NCBI RefSeq assembly: GCF_937898475.1 | Contig: NZ_CALEJS010000012.1 | Location: 1 to 64,000, forward strand | Direction of reading: 5' to 3' | From: an uncultured Chitinophaga sp. | GTDB lineage: Bacteria > Bacteroidota > Bacteroidia > Chitinophagales > Chitinophagaceae | Length of the DNA: 64,000 nt | Shown: one piece after another, positions 1 through 9,297 of the stretch | Layout of the letters: every line of letters starts with the position of its first letter | Numbering within the stretch: position 1 is the first letter of the stretch | The notes under the pieces: model-generated | What the model was told of the DNA's origin: nothing | Seen by the model: only the letters and a program-made list of their open reading frames with translations | Database searches by the model: none | Program-made: the position numbers and the translations under genes

Positions 1-1387
1 CTTCAAACAGATCAAGAATTGTTTTTCCCTGAGGCAGCGATCTGTGTGTGGCATTGAAAGTGTTTAGTAGTTGTTCTTTCTCTGCAGTGCTAAGAATATC
101 GATGGTGTAAACCGGTTGAGAGGACGGCAGCAGTAGCATATGCAGCAAGGTGTCAAAATGCCTGAGCAGATTATTGATCACGTGTTCGGGGTAAAGGTCT
201 TGCCGGTAGTCTAGCGACAAAGTCAGATCCTCTTCCTCTGCATAAGCCAACAGGTGGAAAGCAAGATCTTCCTCCTGTTCGCCGCTGTGGATATATTTAA
301 TGAATGAGCTTAGTCCACCGGGGCCTGCCTCATACGTATTCTTTTGGAAGGAAAACGTGATGTTATAGATATTGCCTTCCGTGTTAAGTGCTTCGAGTAT
401 ATCATACAGCGGGAACCGCTGATGCCTGTAGCACGCTTTCAGTTCGTCCTTTATCTGAATGAGCAATTCGCGAAAGCTTACATTTCCGGGCTGGGAGAGT
501 GAAAAGGGAAGTATATTCACACAAGTGCCGATGGTCCTTTTCAGCTGTTTATTATAGCGGTTGAAAACCGGCAAACCTATAACTGGTACCGGATTGCCAT
601 AACAGCTGTTCAGGACAAAGATGACAGCTATGAAATAATGGAAAGCAGTACAATTATATTGTTCACAGTATTGTTCTATCTGCCTGTAAATTTCTTTTTT
701 TATGGTCAGTTCTTTCCGTGCAGAGGTGAGTGAGCGGGAAGAAGTAGTGGGTGCACATGACCGGAACGCTGTTGCCGTTCCGCTATTCCTTAGCCGGTTG
801 ATCCAGTACGATCTGTCGGCGGCATAGCGGTCAGATGACCTGTACTCCTGATCTTCCAAGATAAAGGATGCGTATGGATATTGTTCCAGTGCTGCGGTAT
901 TTCCGGTGTTGTCAGAAAAAGCGGCATATAATGAAGAAACGTTGCGAAAGAACAAAGACATTGAATACCCGTCAAAGATGAGATGATGCGCTTTTGTATA
1001 CCAGTAGTAGTCATTGTTTTGGCATTTAATGATCCTGATCTTAAGCAGGTTGGCACTTACTGTGAAGGGCTCGCGCATGTCTTGCTGCATCCAGTCCTGT
1101 ACAGCGTTCGAGGGATCCGTACTTTCTGATAGATCAACAGATGCAATATCATATTTGATAAATGCCATATTGCTCTCCAGCGGCAGCTCATTAAAGGCGT
1201 AGTATCCAACGCTTATTACATCTGCATCATTCAATACGGTTTTGATCGCCCTGATCAGAACTGATACATTTAATTGTCCCTGAATGAGGGCATATCCACC
1301 GATATTGTACAGGGACGAATCTGCATATATATTTTGGGTCAGCCAAATTGTTCTCTGGACACTCGCTAAGTTTTTCATTTGTGGCAT
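1..1387 (-). CDS. Non-ribosomal peptide synthetase, N-terminal condensation domain (truncated by window edge)
   Basis: The minus-strand frame encodes about 462 residues before the left edge. It opens MPQMKNLASVQRTIWL, like condensation domains that start with a Q..IWL.Q...YNI pattern. The catalytic HHxxxDG motif reads HHLIFDG at about residues 134-140. Near the edge the frame reaches TILDLF, the usual lead into an adenylation domain, so the visible part is one complete C domain and the start of the next domain. NRPS C domains form the peptide bond between carrier-protein-bound substrates. A protein beginning with C is either a lipo-initiating synthetase or a later subunit of a multi-protein assembly line; the sequence here cannot decide. 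The start is taken at 1387; a second in-frame ATG at 1378 is equally possible, and a GGGAGG lies about 25 bases upstream. The product is not predictable without the A domains to the left. Confidence 0.9.
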   Translation of the reverse strand, partial: MPQMKNLASVQRTIWLTQNIYADSSLYNIGGYALIQGQLNVSVLIRAIKTVLNDADVISVGYYAFNELPLESNMAFIKYDIASVDLSESTDPSNAVQDWMQQDMREPFTVSANLLKIRIIKCQNNDYYWYTKAHHLIFDGYSMSLFFRNVSSLYAAFSDNTGNTAALEQYPYASFILEDQEYRSSDRYAADRSYWINRLRNSGTATAFRSCAPTTSSRSLTSARKELTIKKEIYRQIEQYCEQYNCTAFHYFIAVIFVLNSCYGNPVPVIGLPVFNRYNKQLKRTIGTCVNILPFSLSQPGNVSFRELLIQIKDELKACYRHQRFPLYDILEALNTEGNIYNITFSFQKNTYEAGPGGLSSFIKYIHSGEQEEDLAFHLLAYAEEEDLTLSLDYRQDLYPEHVINNLLRHFDTLLHMLLLPSSQPVYTIDILSTAEKEQLLNTFNATHRSLPQGKTILDLFE

Positions 1388-1999
1388 TAGTTTGACGGCG
1401 TAAATGAATCCCTCCCTTTACCATGTAGTGGTGAAAGACATTCAGTTACGAAATAGGGTTGTTATGTGCCATGGCCATGGCCGCAAAACATGCAAAGCAA
1501 ATATGGAAAGGGTACAATTATTTTGAGGATCAGAAACGGAAATACCGGTTAAATCCGTCTCTGTATCAAAACACCAATAGATAATTAATTTCTTATTTTT
1601 TGATAATTGTTGCTCTCAGGTTCCGCGTACCGCCTATATTCAATAGGCCTGAACTTATAACTCTATCAAGTTAGGCACAGCGGAAAAGTAAAACGTGAAA
1701 TCTGGATTTATTTAGTGAATAATAATAGCTGGAAAAATGAATGCCTGAATAGGATTTTTGTTAACATAAGGGTTCGTTTTTTATGGGTTCTGATTTAAGG
1801 GTTTAGATTCAAATAGATAATGACCGTAGTTTGGTGGTTGAATATTAACAATGCATTGCTACATTGATATCTTCTGTTAATGGCTATCTGATATTAACGC
1901 TTCGGGTATGATAAAAATACAACTTTTTGCTAAAAAACCAAATTTGAAATAGAATTTGTGAGAAAGCGTTATGATGGAGATTTTTTCATGTACGCATAA
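1388..1999. other. Long AT-rich intergenic region upstream of the NRPS gene
   Basis: About 610 bases separate the NRPS start from the terminator of the next gene. I see no convincing gene. A short dyad (GCCTAT-5 nt-ATAGGC) lies at 1632-1648. The leader is probably regulatory for the NRPS, but I could not find a clear TAnnTTTG promoter on the minus strand. Confidence 0.4.
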
Positions 2000-2034
2000 A
2001 AAAGCGGCGCATTGTATATGCTGCCGCTTTTATG
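2000..2034 (-). terminator. Rho-independent terminator of the lipoprotein gene
   Basis: A strong hairpin with arms AAAAGCGGC-GCAT (2000-2012) and ATGC-t-GCCGCTTTT (2018-2031) around a 5-nt loop. It lies 25 bases beyond the stop codon of the minus-strand gene at 2056. The A/T flanks make it bidirectional. Confidence 0.75.
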
Positions 2035-2055
2035 TTTTAATTATCTATTGTAGTA

Positions 2056-3159
2056 CTACTGGTATTGTATGTACACCGGTTGCGGCTTCAGCGCCAGCAC
2101 TTCTTCCGGTGTCATGATCCGGCTGCCTGGCTGACGAAAGTCGTTTTTATAGAAGAGCTTGAAACCGGCAAATTGCACTGGTTCTCTTTTTATAAAAAGT
2201 TGGTAGGTGGTTACTTTATGCGGAACGCCGCCCCATCCGTCCATGTCCATCACGATCTGTACCTCGGGGCGCAGCGCAATCTTACTGTAGTTGGTCACCA
2301 TACCCTGGGTAAAGCGGTGCACGATCAGGATCTTGGGCGGAATATTACTTTCCTTTACCAGCTTTGCCAGGTATTCGGCGGCGTAATTAATATCTGCGGC
2401 ATCAAAGGTGCCTATCTTCTTGCCCGGCAGACTGCTGTCCTTCATGGAGAATTCAGGGTCAATGCCCAGGTGCACATTCGGCATGCGCAGGTATTTTTCC
2501 AGCAGGGGTATTTCTGCCTGCAGGTTGCTTAAGCCTACCTGTATGTCAATGAATACCAGTGCATCTATTTTTTTTGCTGTTTCCAGCGCCTTATCTATCT
2601 GGCCAAAAGGCATGCGCAGGCGGTATTTGCGGTCTTTACCCGGGCTTCCCTGCGCTGTTACGGCAATATAGTGGATCGCAGGAACAACGCTCATGGTAGT
2701 GTCAGCCTTTTCCCAGGCAGCTACTTCACCTTTCAGTTTGGCCAGCATTTCCTCTTCGGGTAATTCCCCAAGTATGCCCATACGTTTTGAGTAAAAATTT
2801 CCATAGTAGGCCACAATGCGCTTGAAAGGAAGAACAGCGCCCGGTAAAGGGTACACGTTTTTCACCTTTGCATTGAATAGGGAATCACCGCCAAGGATCT
2901 GTTGCCATTTCTGGTTATAAAGGGTAGAATCCAACGGTGGTGTTGCAGGTGTTGTTTTATTAATACTGCTGTCTGCAACAGGCAGGCCGGCTGCAGATAT
3001 GGTGTTCTTTGTATCCCCGAAAGTTGTTCCGCATCCGGATCCCAGTAATACATAAGAAGCAAAAGATATGGCTAAGGCAAGGGGCACCTTGGGTGCATTC
3101 GAATAGTTGGCGCGCAATGTATTAAAAAATTTACGCATAAATATATTAAATTGTTTCAT
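2056..3159 (-). CDS. Uncharacterised lipoprotein, probable alpha/beta-barrel fold
   Basis: A 367-residue protein. A hydrophobic segment at about residues 25-42 ends in LGSGC, a lipobox, so it is probably a lipoprotein. A Ser/Thr/Pro-rich linker (about 45-80) leads into a globular domain. That domain has alternating strand-like hydrophobic runs: ALVFIDIQVG, VHLGIDPEFSM, KILIVHRFT and QIVMDMDGWGG, consistent with a TIM-barrel-like architecture. The acidic residues at strand ends (DIQ, DPE, DMD) would suit a hydrolase active site, but this is inference; I do not recognise a characterised family. I recall similar motifs in actinobacterial secreted proteins of unknown function. A later start at MRKFF (residue 8) is possible. 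It is transcribed alone, divergent from the DUF5686 gene, and has its own terminator. Confidence 0.8.
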   Translation of the reverse strand: MKQFNIFMRKFFNTLRANYSNAPKVPLALAISFASYVLLGSGCGTTFGDTKNTISAAGLPVADSSINKTTPATPPLDSTLYNQKWQQILGGDSLFNAKVKNVYPLPGAVLPFKRIVAYYGNFYSKRMGILGELPEEEMLAKLKGEVAAWEKADTTMSVVPAIHYIAVTAQGSPGKDRKYRLRMPFGQIDKALETAKKIDALVFIDIQVGLSNLQAEIPLLEKYLRMPNVHLGIDPEFSMKDSSLPGKKIGTFDAADINYAAEYLAKLVKESNIPPKILIVHRFTQGMVTNYSKIALRPEVQIVMDMDGWGGVPHKVTTYQLFIKREPVQFAGFKLFYKNDFRQPGSRIMTPEEVLALKPQPVYIQYQ

Positions 3160-3270
3160 ATTTCCATCAGGGGTGATGAAAAAATAATACCAGTACCGCT
3201 AACTATTTTTTTAAAACTTATTTAACCGTTTAGTGAATATGTAATCTAAATTCCCGTTATTTAAGCAAGG

Positions 3271-5820
3271 ATGCGAAGTAAATGGAGTAAGATATTTAAC
3301 TACACTGTTATATGTGCGGCATTATTGCTGATAGTATGGCCTGGCCCTTGTTTGAAAGCCCAGTCTGTAAACGTGCATGGTGTAGTGGTAGATTCGGCTA
3401 CAAAAACGCCGGTTCCCAATGTGCACGTCATCGCAGAAAATACCCGCTTTTCAACCCGCACAGGGCCCGATGGACGGTATTCCCTCCGCATTACGGGTGG
3501 TAACATCCTGCAGTTTTCTGCCGATGGATTCTTTACCCGGAAACACGTGCTGGGGAAATCTTACCTGCAGGAGGTCAATATCTTCCTTCCCCGGAGGGAA
3601 AGACACCTGGCCACCGTGGTGGTTAACAGTAAGCGGCGCCATTACAGCAATAAGAACAACCCGGCGGTAGAACTGATCAGGAAGGTCATCGCTCACAAAA
3701 AAGAGAACGACATCGGCGCCTATTCCTCTGCCAGCTACCGGCAGTACGAAAAACTGTGTATGTACCTGGACGGGTTCCCCGACTGGGCCACCAAAAACAG
3801 GCTCATGCGGCAGTTCCGGTTCGTTTTTGAAAATAAAGACTCCCTCAAGGTAAAGGGAAAGGAACTCATACCCCTTTACATCGAAGAAACCGTCAGCCAG
3901 AACTACTTCCAGCGGGAGCCCGAAAAAAAGAACCAGGTTATAGAAGGGCAGAAGAAGGTGGACTACGGCGAGTACATCGACACCCATGGCGTCAGCGCCA
4001 TCCTGAACCGCCTATATGAGAACATTAACATCTACGATAATCTGATCGTGGCCTTCACCCGCCAGTTTATCAGTCCCATTGCAGATGCCGCACCCGCTTT
4101 TTACCAGTATTTCATTGAAGACACGCTGGTGGAGAACGGCACGCCGCTCGTCAGGCTTTCCATCAACCCACGTAATAACAACGCCCTGGTTTTTACAGGA
4201 ACACTCTATATTACCCTGGACGGGCGTTATGCCGTACGCAAGCTGGACCTGCACACCAACAAAGACATGAACCTGGGCGTGGTGCGTAGTTTCTCCGTGA
4301 TCCAGGATTTTGAGGAAGATACCCTCACCCATAAATATCACTTAAGCTATTCTGACGTAGTTACCGATTTTGGGTTAACCAAAGGCACGGCAGGCATGTA
4401 CGGAGAACGATTGGTATTGTTCAGTGATTTTACCAGCGGGCAGCAGTTTCCCGATAGCGTGTTCAAAAAGGACTATACCCGCGAATACATTCCGCTTTAT
4501 AAGCCCGATAGCTTCTTTACTGCCTACCGGATGAACACCCTTTCCGATGCGGAAGCCCGTACCTACTACAATATTGACAGCCTGCACAACATGAAATCCT
4601 ATATCCTGTATACCGACCTGATCCGGTTCTGGTCTACAGGGTATAAAGCGGCCGGACCAGTAGACATTGGCCCCGCATACGCCTTCGTGGCTTATAACCC
4701 CATAGAAGGCTGGAAGCCCCGCCTGGGCGGTCGTACCAACACCAATTTCAGTACCCGTTACTTCCTGGATGGATACCTGGCCTATGGCCTGCGTGATAAG
4801 CAATTCAAATATTACGGCAGTGTGGCCTACTCCCTGAACAACCGCTCTATCTACAAATACCCGATGCATTTTGTAGAATTCAGCTATCGCCACGATACCA
4901 ATGTTCCTGGTGCGGGCGATGACTATGTAGACGATAATCCCCTGCTGTCTTTCAGCACCGGTTCAGCCACCCGTTACCTTTACAACAATATTTTCCGGGG
5001 AGAGTACACTTACGAATTTGCCAACCACATAGGCCTCAACCTGGGCTTTAAATACCGGGAACAACGGCCTGCCGGCAGCCTCGCATTTGTGAAGAACAAC
5101 AATACGGTACAGGATACTGTCAGATCCCTTACCACCAACGAGGTGTTTGCCGTGTTCCGCTGGGCGCCGCATGAACAATTTTACCAGAACAACGGTTACC
5201 GTTTTGCCATCCGCAACCGCTACCCGGTATTTTCGCTGAGCTACACCCACGGCTTTAAAACTGCCGCCAGCGATTTTGGTTATGACCGCGTAGACCTGGA
5301 GATCACAAAAAGGGCTTATTGGGCGCCTTTCGGCCATACGGATATCAGGCTGGAAGCAGGCGGTATTTTAGGAAGGCTGCCCTGGCCCCTGCTGGTGATC
5401 CACCAGGGCAACCAGAGCCTGGGCTATTCCAGGAGAGGCTATAACCTCATGAACAGTTTTGAATTTGTATCCGATCATTATGCAGGCATCAGCATCAACC
5501 ACGCCTTTAAAGGCTTTTTCTTTGACCGCATCCCGCTGCTGAAGAAACTGAAATGGCGCGAGGTGGTCACCGGCAGATTGCTCTATGGCGGTCTGCGGGA
5601 GGAAAACAGACCGGGCAACGGCAATGTGTTTCAGTTTCCGCTTACCGAGAATCGCCTGTCTACCTATACGCTGAACGACGGGCCCTATTTTGAAGCAGGT
5701 GCGGGTATTACCAATATCTTTAAAATACTGCGCATAGATATAATCAAACGCTTTACTTATCTCGATCACCCTGGTATCCGTTCCTGGGGTATCCGCTGGG
5801 ATCTGCGTTTTGAACTGTAG
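3271..5820 (+). CDS. DUF5686 and carboxypeptidase-regulatory-like domain outer-membrane protein
   Basis: An 849-residue protein with an N-terminal signal peptide (cleavage near KAQS, about residue 32). A carboxypeptidase-D regulatory-like (beta-sandwich) domain follows at about 35-115 (VNVHGVVVDSATKTPVPNVHV). A long region follows, with the family signature of an intermediate domain (NPAVELIRKVIAHK). The C-terminal half is rich in alternating aromatic strands and ends in RWDLRFEL, typical of a beta-barrel anchored in the outer membrane. This architecture is the DUF5686 family, widespread in Bacteroidota; its function is unknown. A second, truncated relative is at 45553-46041. No operon partner is visible: the M1 peptidase gene starts 90 bases downstream and may be co-transcribed. 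Confidence 0.9.
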   Translation: MRSKWSKIFNYTVICAALLLIVWPGPCLKAQSVNVHGVVVDSATKTPVPNVHVIAENTRFSTRTGPDGRYSLRITGGNILQFSADGFFTRKHVLGKSYLQEVNIFLPRRERHLATVVVNSKRRHYSNKNNPAVELIRKVIAHKKENDIGAYSSASYRQYEKLCMYLDGFPDWATKNRLMRQFRFVFENKDSLKVKGKELIPLYIEETVSQNYFQREPEKKNQVIEGQKKVDYGEYIDTHGVSAILNRLYENINIYDNLIVAFTRQFISPIADAAPAFYQYFIEDTLVENGTPLVRLSINPRNNNALVFTGTLYITLDGRYAVRKLDLHTNKDMNLGVVRSFSVIQDFEEDTLTHKYHLSYSDVVTDFGLTKGTAGMYGERLVLFSDFTSGQQFPDSVFKKDYTREYIPLYKPDSFFTAYRMNTLSDAEARTYYNIDSLHNMKSYILYTDLIRFWSTGYKAAGPVDIGPAYAFVAYNPIEGWKPRLGGRTNTNFSTRYFLDGYLAYGLRDKQFKYYGSVAYSLNNRSIYKYPMHFVEFSYRHDTNVPGAGDDYVDDNPLLSFSTGSATRYLYNNIFRGEYTYEFANHIGLNLGFKYREQRPAGSLAFVKNNNTVQDTVRSLTTNEVFAVFRWAPHEQFYQNNGYRFAIRNRYPVFSLSYTHGFKTAASDFGYDRVDLEITKRAYWAPFGHTDIRLEAGGILGRLPWPLLVIHQGNQSLGYSRRGYNLMNSFEFVSDHYAGISINHAFKGFFFDRIPLLKKLKWREVVTGRLLYGGLREENRPGNGNVFQFPLTENRLSTYTLNDGPYFEAGAGITNIFKILRIDIIKRFTYLDHPGIRSWGIRWDLRFEL

Positions 5821-5910
5821 GCAAGGCCCGTTTTGCGAAGGTTAATTTTCGTAAATTATCCGGCAAATGCTGCTAAGCACGGATAAAGATTAATACCTAA
5901 GTTAGCTCTT

Positions 5911-7623
5911 ATGCAAAACTTCACGTCAGTTATCAGAAACCTCCATTTAAAACAGCTCTGCTGCGCTTTAGGCTGCCTGTTCATCATCAGCACCTGCAAG
6001 GCACAGGGCCCGGTAAACAAAACTTTTACCCATGCCGATACCCTCCGGGGCAGCATTACGCCTGAACGCGCCTGGTGGGACATTCTACGTTACGATATTG
6101 CGGTAAAACCGGATTATATCAGTAAAACCATCAGCGGCTCCAGCACCATTACCTACAAGGTGGTGAGCGATAACAAAGGGCAGCAAATGCAGATCGATCT
6201 GCAGGAACCGCTTATCATAGACAGTGTGCTGTACAACAGCTCCGCTCAGCTGAGCTTTACCAAAGAGGGCAATGCCTGGCATGTGAAAGTGCCTGATCAG
6301 CAAAAAGCCAGCGACGGCCAGGTGACGGTTTTCTACCACGGCCAGGTTAAAGAATCTACCCGTCCGCCATGGTCTGCCGGCTGGACCTTCACCCAGGATT
6401 CCCTCGGACGTCCCTGGATGACCGTTACCTGTCAGGGCGGTGGCGCTTCTGTATGGTACCCTTGTAAAGATCACCAGAGCGATGAGCCGGATAATGGCGC
6501 TTCACTCACCATTACTGTTCCTGATACGCTGGTAGCTGTTGCCAACGGCCGCCTGCAGTCAAAAAAAGTTAACGGCGATGGCAGCGCCACCTACAAATGG
6601 GCGGTGGCGAATCCCATCAGCACTTACTGCATCATTCCGTACATCGGTAAATATGTAAACTTCAGCGAAAAGTATAATGGTGAAAAAGGTCCGCTGGACC
6701 TTAACTACTGGGTGCTGGACTATAACCTGCAGCGCGCAAAAGGCTATATGCCGCCACAGGTGCACAATATGCTCGAAAGCCTCGAGCACTGGTTTGGCCC
6801 ATATCCATTTTATGAAGATGGTTACCAGCTGATAGAAACCTCGCACTCCGGTATGGAGCACCAGAGCGCTGTTTCTTACGGTAATGGCTACGCTTTTGGC
6901 TACCGCGGCCGCGATGGCTCAGGCACCGGCTGGGGCATGAAATGGGATTTTATCATTATCCATGAAAGCGGCCACGAATGGTTTGGTAATAATATCACTA
7001 CCAAAGACCTGGCAGACATGTACGTGCACGAAGGTTTCACCAATTACAGTGAAACGCTCTTTATAGACTACATCTTCGGTAAAGATGCCGCCGATGCCTA
7101 TAACGCCGGTATCCGCAGGGGCATCCGCAACGACCGTCCCATTATTGCCCATTATGATGTAAATGACCAGGGCAGCGGCGACATGTATCCTAAAGCTTCC
7201 AATATGCTGCATGCCATCCGCCACGGACTGGATAATGATGAACTGTTCCGTCAGATCCTCCGCGGACTGAATAAAGACTTCTATCACCAGACGGTCACCA
7301 GCCGCCAGGTAGAGGATTATATTTCTGAAAAAACAAAACATAACTACAGCAAGGTATTTGACCAGTATCTGCGTACCACCCGGATCCCGCAGCTGCAGCT
7401 GCGTTGGGATAAGAACAAAACAAAGGTGTCCTACCGCTGGTCCAATTGTGTAAAGGGTTTTGACATGCCCCTGGTGTTGCAGAACGACAAAGCGAAAGTA
7501 AAGATCGTTCCTACGGAGCAATGGCAGCAGCTGACCCTCAAAGCCAATGAAGCGCCTTTGTTTGATACCTCGGCCATCGTCAAAATGTACTACGTAACTA
7601 CCGCCCTTGTTAACCAGCTATAA
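5911..7623 (+). CDS. M1 family metallopeptidase (secreted aminopeptidase)
   Basis: A 570-residue secreted zinc peptidase. The signal peptide ends near CKAQG (about residue 31). The N-terminal beta-sandwich domain is followed by the catalytic domain. The zinc site is HESGHEWFGN (HExxH) with the downstream glutamate in HEGFTNYSE. The substrate-binding exopeptidase motif, usually GxMEN in M1 enzymes, reads GMEHQ here. M1 enzymes remove N-terminal amino acids from peptides. The protein is shorter than full-length M1 aminopeptidases (about 850-900) and lacks the helical C-terminal domain, like other short Bacteroidota members. It is followed by a terminator-like hairpin, so it probably ends its transcript. 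Confidence 0.93.
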   Translation: MQNFTSVIRNLHLKQLCCALGCLFIISTCKAQGPVNKTFTHADTLRGSITPERAWWDILRYDIAVKPDYISKTISGSSTITYKVVSDNKGQQMQIDLQEPLIIDSVLYNSSAQLSFTKEGNAWHVKVPDQQKASDGQVTVFYHGQVKESTRPPWSAGWTFTQDSLGRPWMTVTCQGGGASVWYPCKDHQSDEPDNGASLTITVPDTLVAVANGRLQSKKVNGDGSATYKWAVANPISTYCIIPYIGKYVNFSEKYNGEKGPLDLNYWVLDYNLQRAKGYMPPQVHNMLESLEHWFGPYPFYEDGYQLIETSHSGMEHQSAVSYGNGYAFGYRGRDGSGTGWGMKWDFIIIHESGHEWFGNNITTKDLADMYVHEGFTNYSETLFIDYIFGKDAADAYNAGIRRGIRNDRPIIAHYDVNDQGSGDMYPKASNMLHAIRHGLDNDELFRQILRGLNKDFYHQTVTSRQVEDYISEKTKHNYSKVFDQYLRTTRIPQLQLRWDKNKTKVSYRWSNCVKGFDMPLVLQNDKAKVKIVPTEQWQQLTLKANEAPLFDTSAIVKMYYVTTALVNQL

Positions 7624-7652
7624 GAATAAGGTAAAATTTATTCAGTTTTTAA

Positions 7653-7690
7653 GCAATAATTCCGGGATCTTTCCGGAATTATTGCGTTTA
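7653..7690 (+). terminator. Terminator hairpin after the M1 peptidase gene
   Basis: A perfect 13-bp stem, GCAATAATTCCGG (7653-7665) and its complement (7673-7685), with a 7-nt loop, followed by GTTTA. The T tract is weak. Confidence 0.6.
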
Positions 7691-7710
7691 AAAACAATCG
7701 GTTTATATCT

Positions 7711-9132
7711 ATGAAAAATGTCTTGGCCTCAGGGCTGGTGTTACTGGCCCTGCTGCTGCCCGAAAAATATGTGGCGGCGCAGGCAAACGAGGGGGTACAC
7801 GAAACGTCATCAGATTACCAGGCGCCTAAAGATCCGCTGGTCATTAAGAAGCTGGAACACTGGCAGGATCAGAAGTTTGGCTTATTTATGCACTGGGGCA
7901 CCTACACCCAATGGGGCGAGGTGGAAAGCTGGAGTATCTGCCCGGACGATTGGGTAGTGCGTAAAGGTCCGTACAGTGCAGATTTTTTTGGTTACAAAAA
8001 AGCATATGAAGATCTGCAGCATACCTTCAACCCGGTAAACTTCAACCCGGAAAAATGGGTGAAAGCCGCCAAAGCAGCCGGTATGCGCTATGTGGTATTC
8101 ACTACCAAGCATCACGATGGATTTTGTATGTTCGATACCAAACAAACAGATTACAAGATCACCAGTCCCAATACACCGTTCTCCAAAAATCCACGCGCCA
8201 ATGTAACGAAAGAGATCTTCGACGCTTTCCGTAAGGACAGCTTCATGATCGGCGCTTATTTTTCCAAGCCGGATTGGCACAGCCAGTATTTCTGGTGGTC
8301 TTACTATCCACCGAAAGACCGGCATGTGAACTATGATATTAAAAAGTATCCGGAGCGCTGGAAAAAATTCAATGAGTTCACCTACAACCAGATCGAAGAA
8401 TTGATGACCGGCTATGGCGGTGTAGATATTCTCTGGCTGGATGGCGGCTGGGTAAGGCCCGGTGGCCGTCAAAGCATTGATATGCCTGGCATCGCCAAAA
8501 TGGCACGCAGCCACCAACCCGGACTGATCATCGTTGACCGAACCGTTCCCGGTGAATTTGAGAATTACACCACACCCGAACAGTCTATTCCCGATAAGCC
8601 ATTGCCCTATCCCTGGGAAACCTGTATGAGCATGGGAGACTCCTGGAGTTATACGCCTGCTGATAGAATGAAGCCGTCCAAAGTATTGCTCTCCAACCTG
8701 GTAAAGATCGTTTCCAGGGGCGGTAACTACCTGCTGAACATTGGCCCCAGCGATAAAGGGGATTGGTCGCCTGAAGCCTACGAGCGGCTGAAAGACATCG
8801 GTAACTGGATGAACATTAACGGCGAAGGCATTCACGCCTCCCAGCCTGTGGCTCCTTATTCAGAGAATAATATCTACTTCACGAAGTCTAAAGATGGCCA
8901 ACACCTTTATGCCTGGTACATTGCGGAGAATGACAAAGTGCTGCTCCCTTCAGAGATCTCTTTCCGGGTAATAGAAGCCAGGAAGATCAGCAAGGTAGCA
9001 TTGATGGGAAGACCGGAAAAGCTGAAGTGGCACTTTGAGAACGGCGTACTGACTATCAAGGTGCCCGCCAACCTGCAAAAGCAATCAGGCCTGCAATACA
9101 TTGCCGGTTTTAAGATAGATACTACTATATAA
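7711..9132 (+). CDS. Alpha-L-fucosidase, GH29
   Basis: A 473-residue secreted glycosidase that removes alpha-linked L-fucose from glycans. The signal peptide is at about 1-23. GH29 landmarks are in order: FGLFMHWGTYTQWGE near residue 57, YVVFTTKHHDGFCMFDT near 128, the nucleophile strand DILWLDGGW near 245, and WETCMSMGDSWSY near 305. A C-terminal beta-sandwich follows from about 380. The nucleophile is inferred to be the Asp of WLDGG by family analogy. It stands outside the SusCD locus of this window, between a peptidase and a phosphatase-like gene. It is one of several scattered glycan-trimming enzymes here (GH92, GH78, GH109, sialate esterase). Confidence 0.95.
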   Translation: MKNVLASGLVLLALLLPEKYVAAQANEGVHETSSDYQAPKDPLVIKKLEHWQDQKFGLFMHWGTYTQWGEVESWSICPDDWVVRKGPYSADFFGYKKAYEDLQHTFNPVNFNPEKWVKAAKAAGMRYVVFTTKHHDGFCMFDTKQTDYKITSPNTPFSKNPRANVTKEIFDAFRKDSFMIGAYFSKPDWHSQYFWWSYYPPKDRHVNYDIKKYPERWKKFNEFTYNQIEELMTGYGGVDILWLDGGWVRPGGRQSIDMPGIAKMARSHQPGLIIVDRTVPGEFENYTTPEQSIPDKPLPYPWETCMSMGDSWSYTPADRMKPSKVLLSNLVKIVSRGGNYLLNIGPSDKGDWSPEAYERLKDIGNWMNINGEGIHASQPVAPYSENNIYFTKSKDGQHLYAWYIAENDKVLLPSEISFRVIEARKISKVALMGRPEKLKWHFENGVLTIKVPANLQKQSGLQYIAGFKIDTTI

Positions 9133-9297
9133 CCTGAAATTGACGGGCAGACAGGGCGTCTGTACTTATAAAGCGACAGGCGCCCGCCCGCTGATATCTT
9201 TCTCTTCTTTTATAATAACCCTTAACTTTATAATAATTTAACCGCCTGTTAATATCTGGATCATAGTTTGTGTGTTGATTTGAAAAACGATGTTCTG

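Noticed and set aside
1471..1584. A 38-codon plus-strand frame with a GCCATGGCCATGGCC start
   Set aside because: No family pattern, no promoter and no ribosome binding site; it looks like chance within the NRPS leader.
9154..9185. A 10-bp hairpin after the fucosidase gene
   Set aside because: Pairing is good but there is no T tract, so it is not listed as a terminator.
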